Shown here piece after piece: positions 36,653 to 44,965 of a stretch of DNA of 64,000 nucleotides (the stretch's first letter is position 1; each line of letters opens with the position of its first letter). Both the position numbers and the translations under genes were made by a program. Under the pieces are notes generated by a model. It worked only from the letters and a program-made list of their open reading frames with translations, did no database searches and was not told the DNA's origin. This DNA is from Klugiella xanthotipulae. Lineage in GTDB: Bacteria; Actinomycetota; Actinomycetes; Actinomycetales; Microbacteriaceae. Location of the stretch: positions 558,001 through 622,000 of the forward strand of contig NZ_VFPN01000002.1 of the NCBI RefSeq assembly GCF_006716695.1. Direction: 5' to 3'.

Positions 36653-36719
36653 GCTGCGTCCCCTCTCGCAAATGTTGTGCCCACTGTACCGCCCCGGCAC
36701 GCGACTGCCGCGGCACGGC

Positions 36720-38174
36720 TCACTGGAGTTCGGAGGTCAACCGGGCCAGGTTATCGGCCACCTTCTGCCGGAGCGGTCGGTTCACCCACTCCGCCAGGTC
36801 GAGCGGGATGCTCGCGCGCCGGTAGTCATCCTCCACCGCGCGCATCGCGGTCACAAACCCGCGGCCGTGCACCAGCATCGAGACCTCCATATTGAGCGCG
36901 AACGAACGGATATCCATGTTGGATGAGCCGATCACCGCAACCTCATCATCAATCGAGAAGTGCTTGGAGTGCAGCACCGTCGGCGCACGGTACAGGTGGA
37001 TGCGCACCCCGGCCGCGAGCAGCGACTCGTAGTAGCTGCGCTGCGCGTGATAAACGAGCACCTGATCGGCAACCTCCGAGACGAAAAGCTCCACAGCCAC
37101 CCCCCGCGCCGCGGCCGTGATGAGCGCGATCAGCAGCGACTCGTCGGGTACAAAGTAGGGGCTCGTGATGCTGATCCGCCGCTCGGCCTGGTGAATCAGC
37201 GCCACAAAAAGCTTCAGATTGTTGTCGTTGTCGAAGCTGGGGCCGCTCGGTACCACCTGGGCATCCACGAGTTCGGGGCGGGGCGAGAACACCACAGGAG
37301 TCGTGTCGATGGGCAGCAGTTCACCCGACTCGCTGTACCAATCGGTGAGGAAGACGGCGTTCAGTTCGCGCACAATCGGGCCCTCCGCCTCCACCATCAG
37401 CTCGTGCCAGTGCAGGCCGCGTTGCACGTTCTTCTTCTTCAAGTAGCTCGAATCAATCATGTTCTGTGAGCCCATAAATCCGGTGTACCCGTCCACCACC
37501 ACAATTTTGCGGTGGTTGCGCATATCGGGCCGCTGCCACTGACCACGCCACGGCACGAGCGGCAGCAGGGGCAGCCACTCGGCCCCCATCTCGCGCAGAA
37601 GACGCCGGGTCTCGCGTCGATTCGGAAATTGGAAGCCGGTCACAAAGTCGGAGAGCACCCGCACCGTCACCCCGCGTTCACACGCCCGGCGCAGCGCCTC
37701 AAAGAAGGGGTGTGTGGTCTGGTCGTGCACCAGGATGTAGAACTCCACATGCACGTAATACTCAGCCCGGTCGATGGCCGCGACCATGGCCTCAATCGAG
37801 CCCACGTAATCGGGCAGCAGGCGCACCCGATTACCACCCACCATCGGCAGGGAGCCCAGCTCGCGATTGAGTCGCACCAGTGAACCGAGCCAGGTCGGCC
37901 ACTCGCCGGAGTTGCCCACGGTGCTCAGGCCCGCGGTGCGCTCCGTCACGAGCCGGTTGACCTCGGCCTGTTGAGCCCGCCGGTGACGCGGCAGCTTGCC
38001 CACGCCAATCAGCAGGAAAAACAGGATGCCCAGGTAGGGAACGAAAATGATCGCGAGCACCCACGCAATCGCCGAGGTGGGCCGCCGGTTCATGGAGATG
38101 AGCACGGCGGCCACCAGACAGATCACCAGGTGGGCAATGGCAAGACTAACCGCCCACAGAGTGGCGTCGTTCAT
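36720..38174 (-). CDS. cls: Cardiolipin synthase (phospholipase D family)
   Basis: 484 residues from ATG 38174, which follows AAAGGAGGGGG. Two N-terminal membrane helices come first (LWAVSLAIAHLVICLVAAVLI and AWVLAIIFVPYLGILFFLLIG). Two PLD catalytic HKD motifs follow: MRNHRKIVVVDGYTGFMGSQN (about residue 230) and VLHSKHFSIDDEVAVIGSSNMD (about 415), both with the full HxKxxxxD. The enzyme condenses phosphatidylglycerol molecules, or PG with another phospholipid, into cardiolipin at the inner membrane. Length and two-helix N-terminus match the ClsA class. Confidence 0.93.
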   Translation of the reverse strand: MNDATLWAVSLAIAHLVICLVAAVLISMNRRPTSAIAWVLAIIFVPYLGILFFLLIGVGKLPRHRRAQQAEVNRLVTERTAGLSTVGNSGEWPTWLGSLVRLNRELGSLPMVGGNRVRLLPDYVGSIEAMVAAIDRAEYYVHVEFYILVHDQTTHPFFEALRRACERGVTVRVLSDFVTGFQFPNRRETRRLLREMGAEWLPLLPLVPWRGQWQRPDMRNHRKIVVVDGYTGFMGSQNMIDSSYLKKKNVQRGLHWHELMVEAEGPIVRELNAVFLTDWYSESGELLPIDTTPVVFSPRPELVDAQVVPSGPSFDNDNNLKLFVALIHQAERRISITSPYFVPDESLLIALITAAARGVAVELFVSEVADQVLVYHAQRSYYESLLAAGVRIHLYRAPTVLHSKHFSIDDEVAVIGSSNMDIRSFALNMEVSMLVHGRGFVTAMRAVEDDYRRASIPLDLAEWVNRPLRQKVADNLARLTSELQ

Positions 38175-38444
38175 GAGTATCCCCCTCCTTTGCGGCGTTA
38201 TTGCCGATCCGCTATCCCACGTCATACCGAGGCTCGATGACCGCTACAACGCTGGAGCGGGCAGGCCGAGTCGCAGTGAATCGTGAGGTGGCCACACCTC
38301 ACAACCTAGCGGTGACACCCCGGCCATGTCTCGCTTTTTCGCATTCTCGCGTGAGCCGGGTATGCACTAAGGGCGTGCTGAGCTCGGCTATGGGATGCCT
38401 GGCCTGCCTAGCGTGCGTGCCGGGGATGTGGTGTGCTGGGGGGC

Positions 38445-39248
38445 ATGTCTACGCACAATTCCGTTCCCACCGAACCACAGCATCCCGCCACCTCGTCGGA
38501 GCGCGCCAGCTCGGAGGTGGCCGATTCGCAGGTCGCCGACTCGCAACACCCCGCCGAGCCGCACACCGCGGGCACCGCTCAGCGCCTCAACTGGTTGCGG
38601 GCCGGCGTGCTCGGGGCCAACGACGGCATCATCTCGGTGGCGGCGCTTGTGGTGGGTGTGGCCGGCGCGACAACGGCGAGCGGCCCCATCCTCACCGCCG
38701 GTATGGCCGCCCTCGTGGGCGGGGCCATCTCCATGGCGCTCGGCGAATACGTCTCGGTGAGTAGCCAGAGCGACAGCGAGAGAGCGCTGATCGCCAAGGA
38801 GAAGTGGGAGCTAGAGACGATGCCGGAGGAAGAGCTGGAGGAGCTCATCGGTATCTACGCGGCGAAGGGCCTCTCCTCCGAAACGGCACGGGCGGTCGCC
38901 GAAGAGCTGACAGCCCACGATGCCCTGGCCGCGCACCTCTCGGCCGAACTCAACATCTCAGAGGATGACGTGGTGAGCCCCTGGCACGCGGCGTTTGCCT
39001 CGGCCGTGGCCTTCACCATCGGTGGCGTCTTGCCGCTTCTCACCGCCCTGCTGCCGCCCGAGAACCTCCGCGTTCCGCTCACGTTTGTCGTGGTACTGCT
39101 GGCGCTCGGGCTCACGGGCACGGTGGGGGCGCACCTGGGCGGTAGCTCAAAGATGCGTGCCACCGTGCGCGTGGTGGTGGGCGGCGCGCTCGCTCTGGCC
39201 GCAACATTCGCCATCGGAAGTCTGCTCGGGACCACGGGGGTTGTGTAA
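38445..39248 (+). CDS. VIT/CCC1-family Fe/Mn transporter
   Basis: 267 residues from ATG 38445 (GGGGGG patch upstream). After a charged N-terminal stretch with a duplicated VADSQ, the family signature appears: LNWLRAGVLGANDGIISVAALVVGVAGA, then GGAISMALGEYVSVSSQSDSE. A cytoplasmic helical metal-binding region rich in Glu (KEKWELETMPEEELEELIGIYAAKGLS) follows. Three further membrane helices end the protein. VIT1/CCC1 proteins move Fe2+ or Mn2+ out of the cytosol by proton antiport. It is divergent from cls with a 270-bp shared promoter region. Confidence 0.9.
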   Translation: MSTHNSVPTEPQHPATSSERASSEVADSQVADSQHPAEPHTAGTAQRLNWLRAGVLGANDGIISVAALVVGVAGATTASGPILTAGMAALVGGAISMALGEYVSVSSQSDSERALIAKEKWELETMPEEELEELIGIYAAKGLSSETARAVAEELTAHDALAAHLSAELNISEDDVVSPWHAAFASAVAFTIGGVLPLLTALLPPENLRVPLTFVVVLLALGLTGTVGAHLGGSSKMRATVRVVVGGALALAATFAIGSLLGTTGVV

Positions 39249-39358
39249 CCGGCTCCCAGCGATCCCCCACAGTGGATGCGATTAGACTGCACAGCGGGAA
39301 CGGCTCTGGCCGCGGGCAGGCCCTCCCGCTCGACCCGCTCTCACAGAATTGATCGCGC

Positions 39359-40351
39359 ATGATACTCACTCACCTCAGCCCCGCCCAGCGCGAGGTGCTC
39401 GCCGAGACCCGGAACGACTGGATTCGTCACGCCCAGACAACCGTCCCCACCGACCGCGCCGCGGCAGAGGAGGGCGTGCGACACGCCTACCGTGACCTCG
39501 GTCTTGAACCGCCCCGCACGATCCTCTGGGTGCCCTCACCGCTCGCCGGGATCTACGCCCAGGCGATGGTGCCCGGTCTCATCGCCGACGGGGTGCCCCT
39601 GGCCGGACACCGCATCTACCGTCGCGTGTGGGATCGGATGTGGGAAGAAACCGAGCTGGTCATCGCCAACCGAGTGGCCAACACCGTCGAGACCATCGTC
39701 AGCGAGTTGGCGGACGGCCCGGCATCCCGGGCCTGGTCCCGCATCTGGGGCACGGTAGAGGGGGCCGTTGCCGAACACCTCCGTGCCCACGCGGGCAGCC
39801 TGGAAGGTCCTGGTGCTCTCGACCCGGCCCGGGTCGAGGCCCGTGAGGCCATCGCCTCGGGAGTCACCGGGATGCTGCTGCACCAGCTGCCGGATACCGT
39901 GGCCACCTCGCGGTCGGCCTCGTTTGAGGGCGACCTGGTCCTGTGGCGCTCGCTCCTGGCGGATGATCATCAGGAGGTGTGGGCCTCCGTGCTGTGGGAT
40001 GCCCTCACCCGGCTGGGGGTGGAGGGGCTCGACGGTTGGCGCGGGCACTCCGAGGTGATGCGCAACGTGCCCCTGTGGTGGGCGCTGCGTGACGTGGCGA
40101 TCCTGTGCGAGCGGCCCACGCAGATGAGCCTGGACGAGCAGGGGCGGTTGCACTCGGACACGGGACCGTGCATCAGTTTTGCGGATGGATGGGGGTTTCA
40201 TGCCCGACACGGGGTACGCGTGGCGGCAGGAATCGACCCAGGCCGTGACGGGGAGAGCGCCGAGGGCGATACGGGGGCGGTGTACGGCGCGGGGGCATCC
40301 CCGGGAGAACCGTCTGACGAGGATATCGAGAGCACCATTATCGACGCGTAG
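39359..40351 (+). CDS. DUF6745-type protein of unknown function
   Basis: 330 residues, soluble. LSPAQREVLAETRNDWI at the start fits a family of actinobacterial proteins I recognise as DUF6745. So do TDRAAAEEGVRHAYRDLGLEPPRTILWVPSPLAGIYAQ and the end block CERPTQMSLDEQGRLHSDTGPCISFADGWGFHARHGV. The middle contains repeated WDRMW/WSRIWGTVEGAV-like helices. The terminal 40 residues are acidic and low in complexity. No catalytic motif is apparent. No ribosome site precedes the ATG, so a leaderless transcript is possible. These proteins are often encoded near STM4015/leucine-rich-repeat genes, but none is seen here. Confidence 0.6.
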   Translation: MILTHLSPAQREVLAETRNDWIRHAQTTVPTDRAAAEEGVRHAYRDLGLEPPRTILWVPSPLAGIYAQAMVPGLIADGVPLAGHRIYRRVWDRMWEETELVIANRVANTVETIVSELADGPASRAWSRIWGTVEGAVAEHLRAHAGSLEGPGALDPARVEAREAIASGVTGMLLHQLPDTVATSRSASFEGDLVLWRSLLADDHQEVWASVLWDALTRLGVEGLDGWRGHSEVMRNVPLWWALRDVAILCERPTQMSLDEQGRLHSDTGPCISFADGWGFHARHGVRVAAGIDPGRDGESAEGDTGAVYGAGASPGEPSDEDIESTIIDA

Positions 40352-40371
40352 ACCGCGACCGCGCCCCGTTT

Positions 40372-41219
40372 TTATTGGGCCTCGTTGTCGCTGATATCTC
40401 TTTTAGCTTTCAGGTGGCCACCTTTATCTCCAGATATCCACACGAGTAGCCCGCCAGATCCAGCAACTATAAAAATGCCGATGAGCGCAACACGATCAAT
40501 ATGTTGCCCAAGCATCAGATACCCACACAAGACCCCCATCACAGGGTCAATACTGAAGAGCGTTCCAACAACGCGAGCCGACGACACTCTCGCCGCCAGA
40601 GTATCGACCGCGTAGGGAATGACGACACCGATACCTGCAGAAGTAACCAGCACAAGCCACTCATTCGACGTAACAACCGCAATTTTTGGCAGTCCGAAAG
40701 GTAGAGACAGCACCGCAGCTACCGAAACCGAGAGCGCGAGGTTAGCAACACCCCCTCAGACTTCCCCACTTTTTCTGAAAAAAATGTATAAACGGCAAAT
40801 GCAGTCGCAGCTAAAAGACCAAAAAGATACCCAATCATATTGAAGTATCCGCCTGGTCCAGCAATGAGCAGCACACCCAGGAGGGCCCCGGCAGCACACG
40901 CACCTTCCTTGAACCGCTTCGACGCAAGCAACGCAATTGCACAGGGTCCAAGAAAGTCAAGTGATACGGCAATTCCCAGGGGAAGACGATCTATGGCGGC
41001 ATACAGGGCAAGGTTCATTACTGCCATTGATGCGCCGTAAAGCGTTATCCCTACCCAGTCTTTTTTGGTGACCCGCTTTATCTTCGGACGAAAAACCACC
41101 AGCAAGACAAACGCAGCAATCAACATTCTTATGGAACTTACGGAGTAGCTACCGAGTGAATCAAAAAGCCCAGCGGACAGCGCCGACGAAATCTGGATAC
41201 CGACCGAGCCAATGGCCAC
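40372..41219 (-). pseudogene. Frameshifted RhtA/EamA-type exporter
   Basis: Two consecutive frames encode the two halves of a 10-TM EamA exporter similar to the threonine/homoserine exporter RhtA. The first half (from 41219) has IGSVGIQISSALSAGLFDSLG and RLPLGIAVSLDFLGPCAIAL. The second half (to 40372) has PYAVDTLAARVSSARVVGTLFSIDPVMGVLCGYLMLGQ. The shift falls at a run of five G (C on the plus strand, 40751-40755) after VGKSEG. Six or three G would restore LALSVSVAAVLSLPFG. The 5' end begins at a weak GTG and may be truncated, because an in-frame stop lies 12 codons upstream. Base composition is AT-richer than the neighbours. A sequencing error at the homopolymer cannot be excluded. Confidence 0.75.
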
Positions 41220-41409
41220 AAGGACTGCCGCTTTAAGTACTCCGCTTCGGGTCTAATGAGGGGCGATAGCGGTCGATGAGCTCACAGCGGCTGTCCGTTC
41301 TTAGAAGCTTAATAAAATTGAGGCGTTCCATAAGCTAAGCGGTGGTTGCTTCGTGAAAAAGTTGAGTGCGAACACCTGATTCACAAACAAACCGTCTCAG
41401 CGTGCCACG

Positions 41410-41850
41410 TCAGCGCTCCGCGAGGGTGCGACGCAGCTGCCGCAGAAGATCAACCGCTTCGCTGAGGCGGCTGTCACATGCGTGCGCAAACTCCTCAACG
41501 AGGGGCTGGCGTGCCTCGCGAGCCCTGGCGGCGAGGTCACGTCCGTGCTGGGTCAGCTTAAGCACCACGGCACGGCCGTCCGAGGGTGAAACGGTGCGAG
41601 CCACGAGCCCGTCGTCAACCAGTCGAGAAACCAAGCGACTCGGATGTCCCGACTCCGCAACGAGATGCGTCGCGAGTTCCTTGAGCGTCACCGGCCCGAG
41701 CGAGTCAAGAGCGATGATCGCTTCGGCCTGCACGCCGGTCAGGCCCAGCGGGCGAAACCGTGCGGCGAGGGCGGAATTGAGTTCAGTGGCGAGGCTCTTG
41801 AGCTCGAAGGCAAACGCGAGCACCGAATCCTGCTCAGAAGTATGTGACAT
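41410..41850 (-). CDS. MarR-family transcriptional regulator
   Basis: 146 residues. The MarR winged helix is clear (LTGVQAEAIIALDSLGPVTLKELATHLVAESGHPSRLVSRLVDDGLVARTVSPSDGRAVVLKLTQHGRDLAARA), with the D-x-R-A wing tip present. The gene is divergent from an MDR oxidoreductase gene with 28 bp between starts. A 12-bp inverted repeat covers both start regions, so it most likely represses both genes and responds to a small electrophile or phenolic ligand. The ligand is inferred from the class only. Confidence 0.9.
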   Translation of the reverse strand: MSHTSEQDSVLAFAFELKSLATELNSALAARFRPLGLTGVQAEAIIALDSLGPVTLKELATHLVAESGHPSRLVSRLVDDGLVARTVSPSDGRAVVLKLTQHGRDLAARAREARQPLVEEFAHACDSRLSEAVDLLRQLRRTLAER

Positions 41851-41890
41851 ATCATCTATTTCCTGTAGGCTGAACTACATGATATGTCAC
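41844..41890. promoter_or_regulatory. Inverted repeat over both start codons, probable MarR operator
   Basis: GTGACATATCAT (41844-41855) and its exact complement ATGATATGTCAC (41879-41890) flank a 23-bp spacer. The left arm overlaps the MarR start codon and the right arm begins at the ATG of the divergent gene. Binding here would block both transcripts. Confidence 0.6.
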
Positions 41891-42892
41891 CCATCTGAGG
41901 TACTGCCAGCACCACAGGCGATGCGCGTCACCCGCTTCGGTGACCCCCCGACAGTTCCCACCCGCTCCCCCGGGCGGCGCTCCGTGACGAAGCGCGCCGT
42001 GGTTCGCGTCACCCACGCCTCCGTTGGGGCCACAGACCTGACAGCGATTCGGGGCAAGTACCTCCTACAGCCGTTCCCGCGATTCGTGCCCGGGTACGAC
42101 CTCATCGGCACGATTGAGCACCTGGGGGCGGGGGGCCACCCCCGCCTATCGGTCGGGCAGCGCGTGGCGGGAATCCTGCCGCGCATGGGAGCGCACGCAA
42201 CGCTCCTATCGGTTGCTCCGTCGCTGCTCGTACCGGTTCCCGACGGGCTTGATTCCGCGACCGCGGCCACCGCACCCCTGGACGGGGTCACCGCTCAATT
42301 CGCCCTTGACGCCCTGGATACCACGCACGGCCCGATTCTTGTGCAGGGTGCCGGAGGCGCGGTCGGAGGCTGGGCCACACAACTCGCTGTGGCGCGCGGC
42401 CTCACGGTCTTCGGCACGGCATCCCCACGGACCAGGCAGCGGGCCGAAGCCCTCGGTGCGCGGGTGCTCGACTATCGCGATCCCGACTGGATCAATGCGC
42501 TCGTCGAGGCGACGGGAGGGGGTGTCGTCGGCGCAATCGACCACACCGGAAGTCGCGAACTGCACCGCGCGGTCTCCCCACAGGGGCGCATCGTCCGTAT
42601 CGCCTTCGACGGGACACACCGACATCCGCAACGCGCGACACTGGCGGGATTCGTGTCGGCGACTCTTCGACGGCACGCGCACCCGAGCGAACGCGTGTGC
42701 TCCATCCCCCTGATTGTCGCCGCACGTCGCGCCGCCTACCGCAACACGCTCTCAGCGGTGCTCACCGACCTGACCACCGGAGCCCTGCTCCCGCCGCGGG
42801 TGCATGAGGTCAGATTCGAAGACTACGCCAGTGCGCTGACGGATGCGGAACGGTGCGTGCCTGGAAGCAAAGCGGTTCTCGCGATGCCATAA
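41879..42892 (+). CDS. Zinc-independent MDR oxidoreductase (quinone oxidoreductase-like)
   Basis: 337 residues if the ATG at 41879 is used. An alternative is the ATG beginning MRVTRFGDPP, 14 codons on, which matches the family start better. The N-terminal GroES-like domain has VTHASVGATDLTAIRGKY and VPGYDLIGTIEHLG but lacks the structural-zinc cysteines. The Rossmann domain has the AATAPLDGVTAQFAL helix, ILVQGAGGAVGGWATQLAVARG and a GAIDHTGSRELHRAVSPQGRIV strand. Such enzymes reduce quinones or enones with NADPH. The divergent MarR gene suggests induction by such compounds. Confidence 0.85.
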   Translation: MICHPSEVLPAPQAMRVTRFGDPPTVPTRSPGRRSVTKRAVVRVTHASVGATDLTAIRGKYLLQPFPRFVPGYDLIGTIEHLGAGGHPRLSVGQRVAGILPRMGAHATLLSVAPSLLVPVPDGLDSATAATAPLDGVTAQFALDALDTTHGPILVQGAGGAVGGWATQLAVARGLTVFGTASPRTRQRAEALGARVLDYRDPDWINALVEATGGGVVGAIDHTGSRELHRAVSPQGRIVRIAFDGTHRHPQRATLAGFVSATLRRHAHPSERVCSIPLIVAARRAAYRNTLSAVLTDLTTGALLPPRVHEVRFEDYASALTDAERCVPGSKAVLAMP

Positions 42893-43039
42893 ATGGCTGG
42901 TGAAGACGCACCCACGGTCCCTCACCGGGGGCGGCCCCGCGGGTCAGCACCACACGCCGAAAGCCCGACATCAGCCAGTTCCACGGATTCTACGTGACAC
43001 GTCATACAGACCACACCCAGCGGATCCAGCGCTGGACCC

Positions 43040-43195
43040 GCTGTGACGAGCTGCCCCCTGTCAACACTGCCCGTGCCAGCTTTGTGTGATCACGTCAACA
43101 CCCGCGCCCAGGAGCGCACCGCCGAGCGGCCCACCAACACCTGCGGCGATAAGGACACCACCGGCGACCGCGAAAGCATCGTTGTTGGTCTTCAT
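43040..43195 (-). pseudogene. Rhs pre-tip remnant
   Basis: A 44-codon frame starting MKTNNDAFAV reads AGGVLIAAGVGGPLGGALLGAGVDVI. This is the same segment as AGGVLIATGVGGPLGGALLGAGVDAI in the intact Rhs protein (plus-strand DNA near 45650-45740). The preceding NNDAFA matches NNGAFA of the intact gene with about 17 residues deleted between. DNA similarity continues past the point where the frame shifts (near 43085). A decayed copy of the Rhs core end. Confidence 0.75.
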
Positions 43196-43274
43196 CTCAC
43201 TTAGCTCCGGTATGCGTTTAGTTTCCACCACTCATCGTCAGACTCTTCTTGTTCGATCTCTCCTGCAAGCTCGC

Positions 43275-43334
43275 GGTGGTGTCATAGCGTGGTAGCAACA
43301 CCCCTTCCCATTGCCACCACGCTATGACGCCACC
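43275..43334. repeat. 24-bp inverted repeat, possible terminator
   Basis: GGTGGTGTCATAGCGTGGTA at 43275 onward pairs with the complementary arm 43311-43334 with two mismatches over 24 bp and a 12-nt loop. It lies between Rhs fragments. No T run follows. It could be a terminator left from an ancestral toxin/immunity cassette. Confidence 0.5.
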
Positions 43335-43341
43335 GGCTCTT

Positions 43342-43452
43342 TCATCGATTTACTTCAAAATAGGAGCCGGGCTTTAGCCACATAAGCCTCGGAAATCTCG
43401 TTCTTTTCGCAGTGATCGCCGTATCTTTCACAGCATCCAGTGTCGCCGTCAT
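43342..43452 (-). pseudogene. C-terminal toxin-tip remnant with its own ribosome site
   Basis: A 36-codon frame begins MTATLDAVKD, behind a strong AAGGGAG, and ends WLKPGSYFEVNR. The orphan tip at 43996-44565 ends VKPGSYYEVNR, and in both the stop overlaps an ATG (ATGA). This is therefore the tail of a related tip domain now cut off from its body. The upstream 20 residues are not recognised. Confidence 0.55.
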
Positions 43453-43524
43453 AACGACTCCCTTCCAGCCAAGCTCACCGCCTGGCGTGTTGAGCCGGAT
43501 ACACCGTTAAATCCACACTCCCAA

Positions 43525-43604
43525 GATCCCCCGCCCGCGAGCTTATGGCACCCCCGGCCGCGTCGTAGGCAAAGAACGCCTCACTCACGTGCGGGTTGAC
43601 GACC
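43525..43604 (-). pseudogene. Rhs YD-core fragment
   Basis: Minus-strand translation gives VVNPHVSEAFFAYDAAGGAISSRAGDL. The intact Rhs protein has VANPQVGEAFFAYDAAGRPTRSRAGDL (DNA near 46830-46905). It is isolated from any core frame, so it is debris of a former rhs copy or of a recombination event. Confidence 0.65.
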
Positions 43605-43621
43605 AGTCAATTAGGACGAGC

Positions 43622-43999
43622 TCATCTATAAGTTACATACATGTCGCTATATTCCCAAACTTCTTCATAGACCAGCAGAGCCTTTTTCGCAAGGCTTCTG
43701 TACCTAAAATCTGCGCCAAATTCCTGATAGATCTCTAACGCCGCCTGAACTTCAGGCCATTGGAGTTTTCTCATTGTAAACTCAAGCATTTCAATTGCCC
43801 CATGCGGCCACTCCGACGCTAGTCTTTTGAAAGTAGAAATTACTACTTCTCTGTCCACAGTATTACTTTCCAATAGCTGCAGCAACTTTACCAGCATGTA
43901 TTCGAACTCACTGGCACCAGCGGCGATTCGTGCTACTCTCTCGATATCCGAAACTAGGCTTTCGAACCTTACGTTTCCATCACTAGTGAGTTCTTTCAT
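43622..43999 (-). CDS. Putative immunity protein of the orphan Rhs tip
   Basis: 125 residues, acidic and all-helical in appearance (MKELTSDGNVRFESLVSDIE ... EVWEYSDMYVTYR), without signal peptide. The start overlaps the stop of the orphan tip by ATGA, the standard toxin/immunity arrangement. Composition is clearly AT-richer than the Rhs core. I do not recognise a named immunity family. The call rests on position, size and composition. Confidence 0.65.
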   Translation of the reverse strand: MKELTSDGNVRFESLVSDIERVARIAAGASEFEYMLVKLLQLLESNTVDREVVISTFKRLASEWPHGAIEMLEFTMRKLQWPEVQAALEIYQEFGADFRYRSLAKKALLVYEEVWEYSDMYVTYR

Positions 44000-44565
44000 C
44001 TATTTACCTCGTAATAGGAGCCGGGCTTTACCGGTAATACAGAATCTGCAAATGCTTCTTGGGCATGGGGACCGTAGGGCTTATAGTGACCGGATGCGTT
44101 GTTAATTTTAATTACAGTACCATCGAGTAGCTTGAATTCTCCTGCTGCGAGAACATCGGCCCCATTTGATAAGTCTATGTGCCCATATCTTTGCCCAGCA
44201 ATTAGAAGCTGACCGTCAGTATCAACTATATAGTTAAAACTTGTTGTAACACGTGATAGTCGCTCTGGCTGTACAAAATCAATACCATTCATCCGTGGTA
44301 CGTCGTCAGGTGCGAGATTTGTGAATACACGCGGCGCGCTTCCTGGCGTCGTTGCTAGTTCGCTAAGTGGTCGCGTGGCTCCCGACGGCAGCACTCTGCC
44401 CAAACCGCCCGGCACGACTGCCATGGCCAGGCCTGCACCCAGACTGGCCGCGGCACCTTCGAGGGCGTGTGGCCCCGGCCTTGTAAGGAACGCATACGCG
44501 GTAGAAGCGACAGCTTCACCAACCTGTCCAGCGATCACGACACTAGTCGAGCCAGAACGAACCAA
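43996..44565 (-). CDS. Orphan Rhs C-terminal tip (toxin cassette without core)
   Basis: Residues about 10-75 repeat the pre-tip linker of the intact Rhs protein: IAGQVGEAVASTAYAFLTRPGPHALEGAAASLGAGLAMAVVPGGLGRVLP...TRPLSELATTP. The remaining about 110 residues form a different tip, with FNYIVDTDGQLLIAGQRYGHIDL, GADVLAAGEFKLLDGT and ASGHYKPYGPHAQEAFADSVLPVKPGSYYEVNR. The ADVLAAGE and SGHYxP motifs recur in polymorphic-toxin tips, but I cannot name the activity. The frame opens at a TTG inside the preceding immunity gene without a ribosome site. It is thus more likely a silent cassette that could recombine onto the core than an expressed protein. Followed by its immunity gene (ATGA). Confidence 0.7.
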   Translation of the reverse strand: MVRSGSTSVVIAGQVGEAVASTAYAFLTRPGPHALEGAAASLGAGLAMAVVPGGLGRVLPSGATRPLSELATTPGSAPRVFTNLAPDDVPRMNGIDFVQPERLSRVTTSFNYIVDTDGQLLIAGQRYGHIDLSNGADVLAAGEFKLLDGTVIKINNASGHYKPYGPHAQEAFADSVLPVKPGSYYEVNR

Positions 44566-44965
44566 GCTTTGAGAGGTCCCAGGGAAATGTATACCGATTC
44601 AGATCATGATCAAATTGGACATCTATCTCGCTCTCATCAAGGTTGAACATTTTTTCCAGGAGCCGAATAGCGAGCGCAACGGCACCCTCGGTCTGAAAAT
44701 CAACATCACTATGCACAATATTATTAATAATAATATCCACATTTGCATAATTGACTTCCTGCAAAATGCGAGACATGGTTAGTGCCGCTCCGAAGGCTAG
44801 GGCTTTCCGTACGCCTGGAAGACAGTCGCCTTCAACGTGAAACCGAAACTCGCCGCGTGCCAGATTTGCTTCTGAATCGAATATATTTGCACTACCATTC
44901 GCTGATATATGGATGCCCCACGATGCACGAATTACTCTATACAGATAGTTCGATTCAATTCTCAT
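44543..44965 (-). CDS. Putative immunity protein of the Rhs toxin
   Basis: 140 residues, start overlapping the rhs stop by ATGA. The product (MRIESNYLYRVIRASWGIHIS ... FPWDLSKLGSFWLD) is soluble, mixed alpha/beta and encoded by DNA much richer in AT than the Rhs core. No named immunity family is recognised. Its end overlaps the opening frame of the orphan tip by 23 bp, which marks where the second cassette was joined. Confidence 0.7.
   Translation of the reverse strand: MRIESNYLYRVIRASWGIHISANGSANIFDSEANLARGEFRFHVEGDCLPGVRKALAFGAALTMSRILQEVNYANVDIIINNIVHSDVDFQTEGAVALAIRLLEKMFNLDESEIDVQFDHDLNRYTFPWDLSKLGSFWLD

Noticed and set aside
41366-41878. N-terminal extension of the MDR gene opposite marR
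   Set aside because: The extra 171 codons are antisense to a canonical MarR gene. The family start lies at 41879 or shortly after.
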